This document shows, in pieces, positions 1 through 6,215 of a DNA stretch of 9,466 nt (position 1 is its first letter; every line of letters starts with the position of its first letter). The notes below the pieces were generated by a model. The model had not been told where the DNA came from. It did no database searches and saw nothing but the letters and a program-made list of their open reading frames with translations. A program made the translations under genes and the position numbers. The DNA is from Parvibaculum sp035325945 (GTDB lineage Bacteria; Pseudomonadota; Alphaproteobacteria; Parvibaculales; Parvibaculaceae), in the NCBI RefSeq assembly GCF_035325945.1, contig NZ_DAOKYX010000051.1, positions 1 to 9,466 on the forward strand, given 5' to 3'.

Positions 1-76
1 GCCCAGGTAGCTCAGTTGGTAGAGCATGCGACTGAAAATCGCAGTGTCGGTGGTTCGATTCCGCCCCTGGGCACCA
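1..76 (+). tRNA. tRNA-Phe (anticodon GAA), complete with encoded CCA
   Basis: The 7-bp acceptor stem pairs GCCCAGG (1-7) with CCTGGGC (66-72). It is followed by the discriminator A and an encoded CCA end (74-76). The anticodon stem TGCGA/TCGCA (27-31 and 39-43) encloses the loop CTGAAAA, which puts the anticodon GAA at 34-36 and so phenylalanine. The T arm GGTGG-TTCGATT-CCGCC is perfect and the D arm has the usual AGTTGGTAGA loop. The gene starts at the first base of the window, so its promoter lies outside. The next gene is convergent. In between (77-152) only a short CTTTCA/TGAAAG inverted repeat is visible, and it has no T tract. Confidence 0.97.
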
Positions 77-152
77 TTCCCACTTTCATAGTCGTCCGCT
101 GAAAGCCGAGCCGCATTCTTGCGCTGCTCCCCGCCTGTCCCGGCTTCTGGCA

Positions 153-1247
153 TCATGATGGGCCGGCGGGCCTGTGCCGGAGCCGCCGCGCCAGATCATG
201 CAGCATCCCGGCAAAGGTGAGGGCCCAGGCCAGAAGGGCGATGTAGAAGAAAGCCCGGGTCAGCCCGGCCAGGAAACCGAGCCCAATGGCCTGATCGAGT
301 TGCCAGGTGCAGGCGGCATACATGCCGAGCGGAAAGACCGCTCCCCAATAGAGTGGATCGTAGCGCAGGGGAAAGCGCTGATGCCCGTGACGCCAGACCC
401 CGAGCAGCAGCAGCATGGGGATCCACCAGCTGCCGGCCGCCCAGTAGAAGATGGTGAAGCCCTTGAGGAAGGGCGCCAGCGAGGCAAGGAGCGGCGCCTG
501 TGGTGCGTTGAGGATCAGCAGCGATCCGGCGAGCGTCGAGATCGCCATGGCGCCCATATTGATCCAGTAGGGCGGTGTCAGCTCGTCGGGCGAGAGCCGG
601 AAGAAATTATGGCGATAGAAGATCAGCGCCATCATCCAGATGTAGAGCATGCCGCCCCACAGCCATGTGGCGAGCGCGAGAAAATTGAGTTCCAGACGAT
701 AGGGCACGCCATTTCGCGCCGCCAGCAGAGCGCTTGTCACCGACAGGGCTTGCGTGGCCACCACCGCCAGCAGCCAGCCGCCATTGATGCCCTTGTCGAG
801 TGTTGGCTTCTCGCGTCTGACGGTGAAGGCCACGAAGATGGTGTAGGTGAGGGCAAGCCACAGCACGGCGGTGAGAAGCCACAGGACTTTGCCCATGGCG
901 GTGTCGCCTTGCAGAATCATGAACTGGCTGGCGAGGATGCCGGTGCCTGCGACGGCGGTGAAATAGCCGGGGCCGGTCGCATGGGCGAGCATGTCGCCGA
1001 AGAATTGCCGCGGATGACGCCAGGCGCGCAGCGCGTAAAGCGCGCATAAGAGGGCGTATTGCACGGTATTGAGGTGGAAAAGGGCCATGGCCAGCGGCCT
1101 GTGCCCCAGCATGAAGGCGGCTAGAGAGACGATGCCGGTGGCCATCACCAGCCCGAAATAGGCAGACGACATGCCCGCGAGGCCGGAACTCTCCTGCGTT
1201 GGATCCGGCCGGCTTCCAGAAGCCATTTCGTCACCCGATGCACTCAT
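153..1247 (-). CDS. TDT / SLAC1-type (TehA-like) transporter, tellurite-resistance/C4-dicarboxylate family
   Basis: The 364-residue protein has about ten hydrophobic segments and very few charges in the membrane part, as in the voltage-dependent anion channel/TDT family (PF03595: TehA, Mae1, SLAC1). The first segment begins near residue 30 with YFGLVMATGIVSLAA, which is the usual family opening. Other family-like stretches are GINGGW in the middle and YWGAVFPLGMY near the C-terminus. Such proteins move anions or C4-dicarboxylates across the inner membrane. The substrate here cannot be read from sequence. The open frame extends upstream to 1703, but that part is Arg/Ser-rich and non-hydrophobic and overlaps other genes, so I reject it. 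ATG at 1247 is my choice; ATG at 1226 is equally possible and both have weak Shine-Dalgarno sites. It is last in a minus-strand gene run and ends facing the tRNA. The family call is firm; the substrate is unknown. Confidence 0.88.
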   Translation of the reverse strand: MSASGDEMASGSRPDPTQESSGLAGMSSAYFGLVMATGIVSLAAFMLGHRPLAMALFHLNTVQYALLCALYALRAWRHPRQFFGDMLAHATGPGYFTAVAGTGILASQFMILQGDTAMGKVLWLLTAVLWLALTYTIFVAFTVRREKPTLDKGINGGWLLAVVATQALSVTSALLAARNGVPYRLELNFLALATWLWGGMLYIWMMALIFYRHNFFRLSPDELTPPYWINMGAMAISTLAGSLLILNAPQAPLLASLAPFLKGFTIFYWAAGSWWIPMLLLLGVWRHGHQRFPLRYDPLYWGAVFPLGMYAACTWQLDQAIGLGFLAGLTRAFFYIALLAWALTFAGMLHDLARRLRHRPAGPS

Positions 1248-1330
1248 CACGAAGCCGTCTTTATGCAATCGGGGCCGTTCCGCCGCAACAGGCAGCCCGG
1301 CCCGCCGCGGTTTCGCGCCAGCGAGGCGGA

Positions 1331-1519
1331 TCACGAAAGTGCGTATGCGAACCAAATGATCACCGCGATCAGGCCCGCCCACAGGACGAGCCCGACGATG
1401 ATCGCCATCCACCAATAGATCGTGATGCCCTGATCGGAAGTGTGATTCTCCAGCCCGTCGCCCTTCTCGAGCGCATCTTCTGCCTTGTCGCTTTTTGCGC
1501 AGGCGATGCGCTTCAGCAT
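1331..1519 (-). CDS. Small single-span membrane protein, 62 aa, function unknown
   Basis: The N-terminal half (residues 1-33) is charged and rich in Lys, Glu and Asp. The C-terminal half is one strong hydrophobic helix, about residues 35-61, starting YWWMAIIVG and ending WFAYALS. This layout predicts a small bitopic inner-membrane protein with its charged head in the cytoplasm. I do not recognise a named family. It lies 83 bases upstream of the transporter and on the same strand, so co-transcription is plausible, and it could be an accessory subunit. The start ATG at 1519 has only a weak purine-rich site before it (GGACGCGAA). The clean hydrophobic segment and the fit between neighbours argue that it is real, but short frames in GC-rich DNA can mislead. 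Confidence 0.6.
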   Translation of the reverse strand: MLKRIACAKSDKAEDALEKGDGLENHTSDQGITIYWWMAIIVGLVLWAGLIAVIIWFAYALS

Positions 1520-1563
1520 TTCGCGTCCGTCTGGCCCGTTTCAAGGGACGATCGGCCCTGACA

Positions 1564-1719
1564 TTAGGATGGGCGGCACAAACAGGCAATCGAAATGCCA
1601 GTTTTTGACAGGGCGCTGGTCTTGCGGACGGCTTCGAGGATGAGCACCTCGAAGAAAACCGTGCCGACAAACATGATGGCGACAAAGAGATGCAGGATGA
1701 CAAGCGCGGAACAGGTCAT
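1564..1719 (-). pseudogene. Probable N-terminal remnant of a CopD-like membrane protein gene
   Basis: From ATG at 1719 the frame gives 51 residues. Residues 1-33 form one hydrophobic segment with the pattern ILHLFVAIMFVGTVFFEVL followed by EAVRK. That resembles the first transmembrane helix of CopD-like copper-resistance/integral membrane proteins (LHL-A-hhFVGthFFEvl). After VRK the sequence turns into unrelated residues and stops within 18 codons. None of the other expected helices follows in any frame before the next gene. The start region looks intact, with AAGGAG 14 bases upstream of the ATG. I therefore read it as a truncated gene whose rest was deleted. The alternative is a genuine 51-residue one-helix protein. 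The open frame extends to 1848, but that part overlaps the FmdE gene and is not hydrophobic. The family match is from memory and moderate. Confidence 0.45.
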
Positions 1720-1795
1720 GTTGGCGATGCCGTCTCCTTCCATTCCTCTTCGCGGACCCGTCCGCACATATATTCCGCAGACCGAATCCATGTGC

Positions 1796-2422
1796 TCAGT
1801 TCGTGGCTTGCCATTCGCTGAGCCGGACGAGATGGGGATCGTCGGCATGCCCGGTCAGCATGCGTGCCACGCGCGCCTGCCAGAGCGTGGCGAAGCGAAG
1901 CGCCTCGTCTTCATCAGCCTGTCCCGCCGCGACCCGGGGAAAGAGGCTCCCCATTTCGGGCGCCGCCGGCACGGGGCCCATGTCGAGATCGAGAAGGACG
2001 CCGCGGCCATTGTCGCGCCGCCGAAGCGCCAGAAGGCCGTCGATCGGCGCGGAGAAATGCAGGAGATCGCGGCGCGAGAAACGACGTGATGCGCCGATCC
2101 CGCCAAAGCCCGTTTCCGCCGCCGCGCCGGTCAGAAGCGTGGCGATGGCGGCAATGACGCCCGTCGTGCCCTGGTCGCGCGGGGCGCCCAGATAGACCTC
2201 GATGCCGCCGCGTTCGGGCATCTCTTCGCCATAGAGATGATGAAGGCCGCGGCGCACCATGAGATAGGCGCCGGCCACAGTGGGGCATGAATGGCCCGCC
2301 AGCTTCACGGCATCGGCATAGGTGTATGTGATCACGCCGCTCTTCGAGGCGCCGAGAAAGACGGCGAGCGGATCGCGCAGCGTGATGGTGGGCGTTTCGG
2401 CAAAGAAGGCGGGAAAGTCCAT
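1796..2422 (-). CDS. FmdE-family protein (formylmethanofuran dehydrogenase subunit E-like)
   Basis: The 208-residue soluble protein carries the hallmark AGHSCPTVAGAYLM at about residues 42-55. His44 and Cys46 are the likely metal ligands of the FmdE fold (PF02663). Downstream there is a Gly-rich stretch (TTGVIAAIATLLTGAAAETGFGGIG, about 86-110) typical of the stand-alone bacterial members. The last 50 residues are Ala- and Arg-rich with no zinc-ribbon cysteines, unlike some archaeal FmdE proteins. No formylmethanofuran dehydrogenase subunits are nearby, so a role in that complex is not supported. The real function of such lone proteins is unknown and metal binding is the best guess. The start at 2422 is set by a strong GGAGG placed 5 bases before the ATG; upstream ATGs at 2437 and 2485 lack this. 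It is first in the minus-strand run and diverges from the AhpD-like gene. Confidence 0.85.
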   Translation of the reverse strand: MDFPAFFAETPTITLRDPLAVFLGASKSGVITYTYADAVKLAGHSCPTVAGAYLMVRRGLHHLYGEEMPERGGIEVYLGAPRDQGTTGVIAAIATLLTGAAAETGFGGIGASRRFSRRDLLHFSAPIDGLLALRRRDNGRGVLLDLDMGPVPAAPEMGSLFPRVAAGQADEDEALRFATLWQARVARMLTGHADDPHLVRLSEWQATN

Positions 2423-2483
2423 CCTGTCCTCCGGCATATGGGCGGGTGGCGCGCGCCACAATGCGGGCGGTCGGCGCCATAAC

Positions 2484-2500
2484 AAGCATTTTTAATGCAT
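2484..2500. promoter_or_regulatory. AT-rich dyad resembling an NsrR/Rrf2-type operator, over a minus-strand promoter candidate
   Basis: The 17-base element AAGCATTTTTAATGCAT is an imperfect dyad whose core GCATT-TTT-AATGC (2486-2498) is perfect. It resembles the NsrR consensus as I remember it (ATGCATTT-N-AAATGCAT), with one mismatch in each half. On the minus strand it overlaps a possible -10 (TAAAAA, 2494-2489). That lies 17 bases from a possible -35 (TTGCCG, 2517-2512), upstream of the FmdE gene at 2422. A repressor bound here would cover the -10. The dyad is also 99 bases upstream of the divergent AhpD-like gene. The dyad is seen; the regulator is inference. Confidence 0.4.
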
Positions 2501-2598
2501 ATTTGTTTGACCGGCAATCCGGGGCGGCGCAGCATGGCCCGGCGCGACGATTTTTCTGTCTTCACCCCATCCGCGATCGAAACGACAGGAGCCGATCC

Positions 2599-2964
2599 AT
2601 GAGCGACACTCTTTATCCGAATCCGACAAAGGCGCTTGCCGACAAGCGCCGCAGCCTGGCGCCCGATGCGGAAGCGGCCTTCCGGGCCTTCAGCGAGGTT
2701 GTTTTCAGGGATGGCGCCTTGCCGGGCAAGACCAAGCAGCTGATCGCGGTCGCCGTCGCCCATGTCACGCAGTGCCCCTACTGCATAAAAGGCCACACCA
2801 AGGCGGCAAAGCGCGCCGGAGCGAGCCCGGAGGAGATCATGGAAGCGATCTGGGTTGCGGCGGAAATGCGCGCCGGTGGCGCCTATGCCCATTCCAGTCT
2901 GGCGCTGGCGACGCTTGAGGAGCTTGAAGCCGCTCATTTGCATAAGGGGTCCGCGGGCGCATAA
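2599..2964 (+). CDS. Carboxymuconolactone decarboxylase family protein, AhpD-like
   Basis: The 121-residue protein has the AhpD-like signature CPYCIKGH at about residues 53-60: a CxxC redox pair followed by the conserved His. This is set in an all-helical context (QLIAVAVAHVTQ before it, and SPEEIMEAIWVAAEMRAGG after it). The CMD family (PF02627) contains both true decarboxylases and thiol peroxidase/disulfide reductases like AhpD. The CxxC pair points to the redox group, acting in the cytoplasm. The start at 2599 follows AGGAG with a 7-base spacer; the open frame upstream to 2446 is unlike the family and is left out. It diverges from the FmdE gene and converges on the LapG-like gene. A possible promoter is TTGACC (2507-2512), though its -10 (CAGCAT, 2530-2535) is poor. 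The exact substrate is unknown. Confidence 0.92.
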   Translation: MSDTLYPNPTKALADKRRSLAPDAEAAFRAFSEVVFRDGALPGKTKQLIAVAVAHVTQCPYCIKGHTKAAKRAGASPEEIMEAIWVAAEMRAGGAYAHSSLALATLEELEAAHLHKGSAGA

Positions 2965-2976
2965 GGGGCCCGCAGG
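2941..2976 (+). repeat. Imperfect tandem 19-base repeat across the stop codon of the AhpD-like gene
   Basis: CATAAGGGG followed by a CCGC-GG motif occurs twice, at 2941-2957 and 2960-2976, a period of 19. The two copies differ at two positions. The second copy supplies the TAA stop (2962-2964). The same stretch can fold as GCGGGC (2953-2958) with GCCCGC (2968-2973), putting the stop codon in the 9-base loop. No T tract follows, so I do not call it an intrinsic terminator. Confidence 0.6.
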
Positions 2977-3027
2977 CTGAACCCCGTTGCCGGTCCTCCC
3001 GCTGCCTTCGCTATCGGGCTCTGCGCG

Positions 3028-3732
3028 TCACCGGCCGGCGGCGGCGAAAATCTCATCCCGTCGAGGCGCGATATTGAGCGCGACCTGCGGCTCGTCGGCC
3101 ATCCACCAGCCCTTCTCGTTGAGGGAGTAGAAGGGCCGGTAATGGCTCATGAGCGCCATGGGCACGACTTGCGGCATCTGATTGTCGAGAAGGACGGTCG
3201 GCGCGCCTTGCTTGCGGACGGCGAGCACGGCGTGAAACATTTCGAGGTTGGTATCGTTAACGACGACGATGCGAAGATCGTCCGGCGAAAAGCCGAGCCG
3301 GACCAGCATGTAATATTTCGCGATCGCATAATCCTCGCAGTCGCCGCCGCGCGTCAGAAATTCCTTCGGCGTTTCCCAGTAGTCGGGCAGTCCCCAGTTC
3401 GCCCAGTCTTCGGCATAGGGGCGGGCGTTCGCCCATTTGTTGACGGCCTCGAGCTGCTGATCCTTCGGCAGTTTGCGCGTTTCCTCGATGAAGGCGTTCC
3501 AGCGCTCGATGGGGCAGTCCTGCCCGGCGGTGCATGCTGCTTTCGCGGGCTCGGACGCGGGCTTCGCGGCGGCAATGTCTTTCGCCGTTTGCGTCATGAC
3601 CCGCTGCCAGCCGGGAAATATGGCGAAATCGGACGAGCCCGGCCCTTCGGCGAACAGTTCCGCAGCGCGCAGATCGCCCGTAAAGGCGCCAAGCGCCATG
3701 CCGGTGGCAAGAATGAAACCTGCGAGCCGCAT
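3028..3732 (-). CDS. Periplasmic LapG-type transglutaminase-like cysteine protease (BTLCP family)
   Basis: The 234-residue protein starts with a signal peptide (Arg2, then a hydrophobic core at residues 4-18 and a likely cut near RAA/E at 23-25). It then matches the bacterial transglutaminase-like cysteine protease family (PF06035). The WANWGLPDYWETP stretch (110-122) leads into GGDCEDYA, with the catalytic Cys132. The His is in MFHAVL (His167) and the Asp in LLDNQ (Asp183), so the triad is intact. Asp131 and Glu133 flank the Cys at the positions that bind calcium in LapG. LapG of Pseudomonas is a calcium-dependent periplasmic protease that frees adhesins from the outer membrane and is held back by the c-di-GMP receptor LapD. 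No LapD is visible here, but a membrane sensor diverges from this gene and a TPS adhesin pair lies beyond it. The start codon sits inside an inverted repeat (3728-3761) and has no good Shine-Dalgarno. The family call is firm; the substrate is inferred. Confidence 0.9.
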   Translation of the reverse strand: MRLAGFILATGMALGAFTGDLRAAELFAEGPGSSDFAIFPGWQRVMTQTAKDIAAAKPASEPAKAACTAGQDCPIERWNAFIEETRKLPKDQQLEAVNKWANARPYAEDWANWGLPDYWETPKEFLTRGGDCEDYAIAKYYMLVRLGFSPDDLRIVVVNDTNLEMFHAVLAVRKQGAPTVLLDNQMPQVVPMALMSHYRPFYSLNEKGWWMADEPQVALNIAPRRDEIFAAAGR

Positions 3733-3761
3733 GAGGGAATGAATCCGATTTGCCTCATGCG
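3728..3761. repeat. Perfect 9-bp inverted repeat enclosing the start codon of the LapG-like gene
   Basis: CGCATGAGG (3728-3736) and CCTCATGCG (3753-3761) are exact reverse complements separated by 16 bases. In the minus-strand mRNA the start AUG (3732-3730) lies in the 3' arm, so a hairpin would bury it. A second AUG in the 5' arm is 26 bases upstream and out of frame. As DNA, the dyad is an equally good candidate operator in the 139-base gap shared with the divergent sensor gene. Confidence 0.65.
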
Positions 3762-3871
3762 ATTTTGCTGCTGGTGATATTAAGGCCGGGTTGCGTAAAT
3801 CGTTCTGATTCTAATCATCCGCCGGAATCGGACGCTGCGTGTTGCGCGCGGCCGGCAGAAAGGACGAGCGA

Positions 3872-5920
3872 GTGCGAATTCGCGGGCTTTCCGGGATGCG
3901 GCGCGGCAAGGGGGCGCTCTGGGCGGGCGTGGCGATCGTTCTGGCCGCCCTGCTCGCCATCTGGTGGATCTTCTGGCTGGTGGGAAACCAGCGGGATTTC
4001 GAGCTTCAGCGCTGGAAAGACCGCCTCTCCGCCTCGGCTTCGGGCGTCAGCGGCGCGGCCGGAGAGTGGATGGCCGAACGCCAGCGCGCGTTGCGGAGCG
4101 CGGCCTCGAACCCGTCCGTGCAGATATACATGTCGGAGCTTGCGCTTGCCGGGGGCGATGGCAGCCGCGTGGCCGAGGGCGAGGCGAAGCGGGCCATCGT
4201 CGGCAGCTATGTCGCCTCGCTCGGGCTGCGTGCGCCCTTCGGTCCCGCAGGCGCTTCCCCTGCAAACCAGTCGGCAAGATCAGGCGGCGTGGCGCTTTTT
4301 GCCGCCGACGGATCGCTCGTCGCATCGAGCCCCGGCTATTCGCCTTCCTTCGAGGCGATCAAGGCGCGGCTCGCGGAAGTGAAGGCCGCGGGCGGGGCCC
4401 TGCCCGTTTTCGGGGACGGCGGCGCGGCGATGGCTTTCGTCGCTCCGGTCCCGGCAATGCAGGCCCAATCGCCGGATGCCACGCCGGTCGGCTACTTCGT
4501 CGCCGCCTCGCCTCTCGGCGAGGAGTTCTTCCGGGTGCTGGAGGCCAGAAGCGGTTTCGATGTGGGCGTCACGCTTCTCGACCGCAGAGCCGAGGGCACG
4601 TTCCGGCTCGACGGGCGCAATGGCGGGGAGGCGGCTCGCCTGCTCCGGCAGGACGCTAAGGGCGATGCCGGACTGCTGGAGGCGGCGGGCGCCCCGGGCA
4701 CGCTGCAGGCCGGTCCAGGCCCTGACGGGCGGATGGCCTTGCTGGTCGCAAGTCCCGTCGCCGGTTCATCCCTTGTCGCCGTCTCCCATGTGGATGGCGA
4801 GCTTGCGCTTGGCGGCGTCACGGAGCGCCTCCGCACGCTTCTCGTGAGCCTTCTCTTCTGCCTTCTCGCGGTCATTGCCGGCGTTTTCGCGCTGTGGCGG
4901 CATGGCGTGAGCGTGAACGCCGTCGAGGCCGCGATTGTCGCTCGCGCGCATGCAGCCGCGCTTCAGCGCCGCGAGCGCATGTTGCAGATGGTCGCCGACA
5001 CCTATCCGGGCGGCCTCGTCCTTGCCGACCGCGACAAGCGCATCGTCTTCGCCAATGCCCGCTTTGCCGGGGAGGCAGGGGCCGAACCGGCGCTGCTGGC
5101 AGGCAGGCCGCTCCGCGCGGCGCTGCCGGCGGAGATGGCGGACGCCGCCCTCCGCGCCGCCGAGCAGAGCGACCGGCAGGGGCGCATCGTGAATGTCGGC
5201 GAAATCCGCGACGCGGGCGGGCGCGCCCTCTCGGTGACGGCCGCTCCCTTCAGAGGCGGAGATGAACAGGGCGGCGCGCTTCTGAGCATCGACGATATTA
5301 CGGATGCCGTGGAACAGAGGGAGAAGAAGGCGCGGTTCTACTGGGCGCTTACTGATCTTCTTCTCGATGCCATCGACCAGCGCGATCCGGGCGCGGCCGC
5401 TCATTCGCGTCGGGTGGCGGCGCTCGCTGCCGATCTTGCCCGCGCGTCTGGCGCGGGGCCCGAAGAAATCGAAACCGCGGAAATCGCGGGCGCCCTCCTC
5501 AATGTCGGCAAGCTCTTCGTCTCGGACGAATTGCTGACGAGGGCGGGCGCACTGGCGCCGGACGAAAGGCAGAAATTTTCCACAGGCGGCAGGAAGTGGT
5601 TGAATTTGCTGGCGCAAGTTCCCTTCGATCTGCCGATCGGCGCCGTTCTGAGCGAGGCGCATGAGCTGATGAACGGCATGCGCACTCTCGACGATCCGGA
5701 GCGGCCGGTCCGGCGCGAGGCGCGCATTATCGTTGTCGCTAATGGTTTTGTCGCGCTCGTCAGTCCGCGTACCTATAGAACGCAAAATTCGCCGGCCGCA
5801 GCCATCGCTGAACTGACATCTTCCGTGCTCATGGATCGTGAGACGGTGGAGGCGCTGCGCGAACTTGTCGCGGCCGGGCGGGATTCGGGCGCCGCGCCGT
5901 TAACCATGCGAAATTTTTAA
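3872..5920 (+). CDS. Membrane sensor with periplasmic region, PAS domain and degenerate HD-GYP domain
   Basis: From GTG 3872 the protein has 682 residues. The order is a short Arg-rich cytoplasmic tail, TM1 (about 15-38), a periplasmic region (39-319), TM2 (320-343), a short linker, PAS (about 370-480) and an HD-GYP-like domain (about 488-665). The periplasmic part looks like a Cache-type sensor (LFAADGSLVASSPGY, 142-156; VGYFVAASPLGEEF, 206-219). The PAS part reads GGLVLADRDKRIVFANARF. The last domain keeps the HD-GYP frame (DQRDPGAAAHSRRVAALAADLA, then LFVSDELLTRAGALAPDE, then ARIIVVANGFVALVSPRTYR). The catalytic HD is replaced by Leu-Asn in ALLNVGK, the later H-HHE-GYP elements are absent and the DA-type Asp is changed. 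It should therefore not hydrolyse c-di-GMP but might bind it or signal by contact. I chose GTG 3872 because AAGGA lies 7 bases before it; GTG 3839 and ATG 3896 are alternatives. It diverges from the LapG-like gene and precedes the TPS pair on the same strand. Confidence 0.85.
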   Translation: MRIRGLSGMRRGKGALWAGVAIVLAALLAIWWIFWLVGNQRDFELQRWKDRLSASASGVSGAAGEWMAERQRALRSAASNPSVQIYMSELALAGGDGSRVAEGEAKRAIVGSYVASLGLRAPFGPAGASPANQSARSGGVALFAADGSLVASSPGYSPSFEAIKARLAEVKAAGGALPVFGDGGAAMAFVAPVPAMQAQSPDATPVGYFVAASPLGEEFFRVLEARSGFDVGVTLLDRRAEGTFRLDGRNGGEAARLLRQDAKGDAGLLEAAGAPGTLQAGPGPDGRMALLVASPVAGSSLVAVSHVDGELALGGVTERLRTLLVSLLFCLLAVIAGVFALWRHGVSVNAVEAAIVARAHAAALQRRERMLQMVADTYPGGLVLADRDKRIVFANARFAGEAGAEPALLAGRPLRAALPAEMADAALRAAEQSDRQGRIVNVGEIRDAGGRALSVTAAPFRGGDEQGGALLSIDDITDAVEQREKKARFYWALTDLLLDAIDQRDPGAAAHSRRVAALAADLARASGAGPEEIETAEIAGALLNVGKLFVSDELLTRAGALAPDERQKFSTGGRKWLNLLAQVPFDLPIGAVLSEAHELMNGMRTLDDPERPVRREARIIVVANGFVALVSPRTYRTQNSPAAAIAELTSSVLMDRETVEALRELVAAGRDSGAAPLTMRNF

Positions 5921-6131
5921 TCGAGTGTGGCCGTCTGGCCGCGAGCCTGTTGCGTTGCGATGACTCTGCTCCGGATTCATCCGCTAACTGCCTGATTCAA
6001 AAAAGATCGGTTGATTCGTCCACAGATGTTTTTCAGGCGACGCAAGTTCATGTCCGCCGGAAAGCAGGTCCGAGGTGCGACGATTCATTCGTCTACCCCC
6101 CTTGATCGTCAGCAATTCGCCGGGTTATCTG

Positions 6132-6160
6132 TTGAAACGTTAAATTTTTCTTAAATATTT
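6132..6160 (+). promoter_or_regulatory. Promoter-like AT-rich stretch upstream of the TPS pair
   Basis: In the 295-base gap between the sensor and the TpsB gene, an AT-rich stretch (6125-6163) stands out from the GC-rich surroundings. A -35 candidate TTGAAA (6132-6137) is 17 bases from a weak -10 ATATTT (6155-6160), leaving a leader of about 50 bases. The leader holds a short GCCC/GGGC hairpin just before the ribosome site. The rest of the gap (5921-6124) shows no gene and no clear terminator; a GGCC-GTCT-GGCC hairpin near 5930 has no T tract. I see no c-di-GMP riboswitch. Confidence 0.35.
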
Positions 6161-6215
6161 CTCGAGGGGTCGCAAATTCTGTGGCCCGGACTTTCGGGGC
6201 TTGAGGGGCGGGGGA

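Noticed and set aside
1..152. The tRNA-Phe as an attachment site for an integrated element
   Set aside because: No integrase, no direct repeat of the tRNA 3' end within the window and no composition shift next to it.
174..1049. A 291-codon plus-strand open frame opposite the transporter
   Set aside because: It is hydrophilic and low-complexity (Gln, Gly, Glu, Arg); the minus strand encodes a well-formed multi-helix transporter.
1248..1703. An N-terminal extension of the transporter frame by 152 codons
   Set aside because: It is Arg/Ser-rich, overlaps two other frames on the same strand, and the family normally starts close to the first membrane helix.
4766..5785. A 339-codon minus-strand open frame inside the sensor gene
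   Set aside because: It is antisense to the PAS and HD-GYP-like domains, which are clearly coding on the plus strand.
5921..6215. A c-di-GMP riboswitch in the leader of the TPS pair
   Set aside because: I could find no conserved GEMM-type core or paired helices, only a short GCCC/GGGC hairpin and an AT-rich promoter-like stretch.
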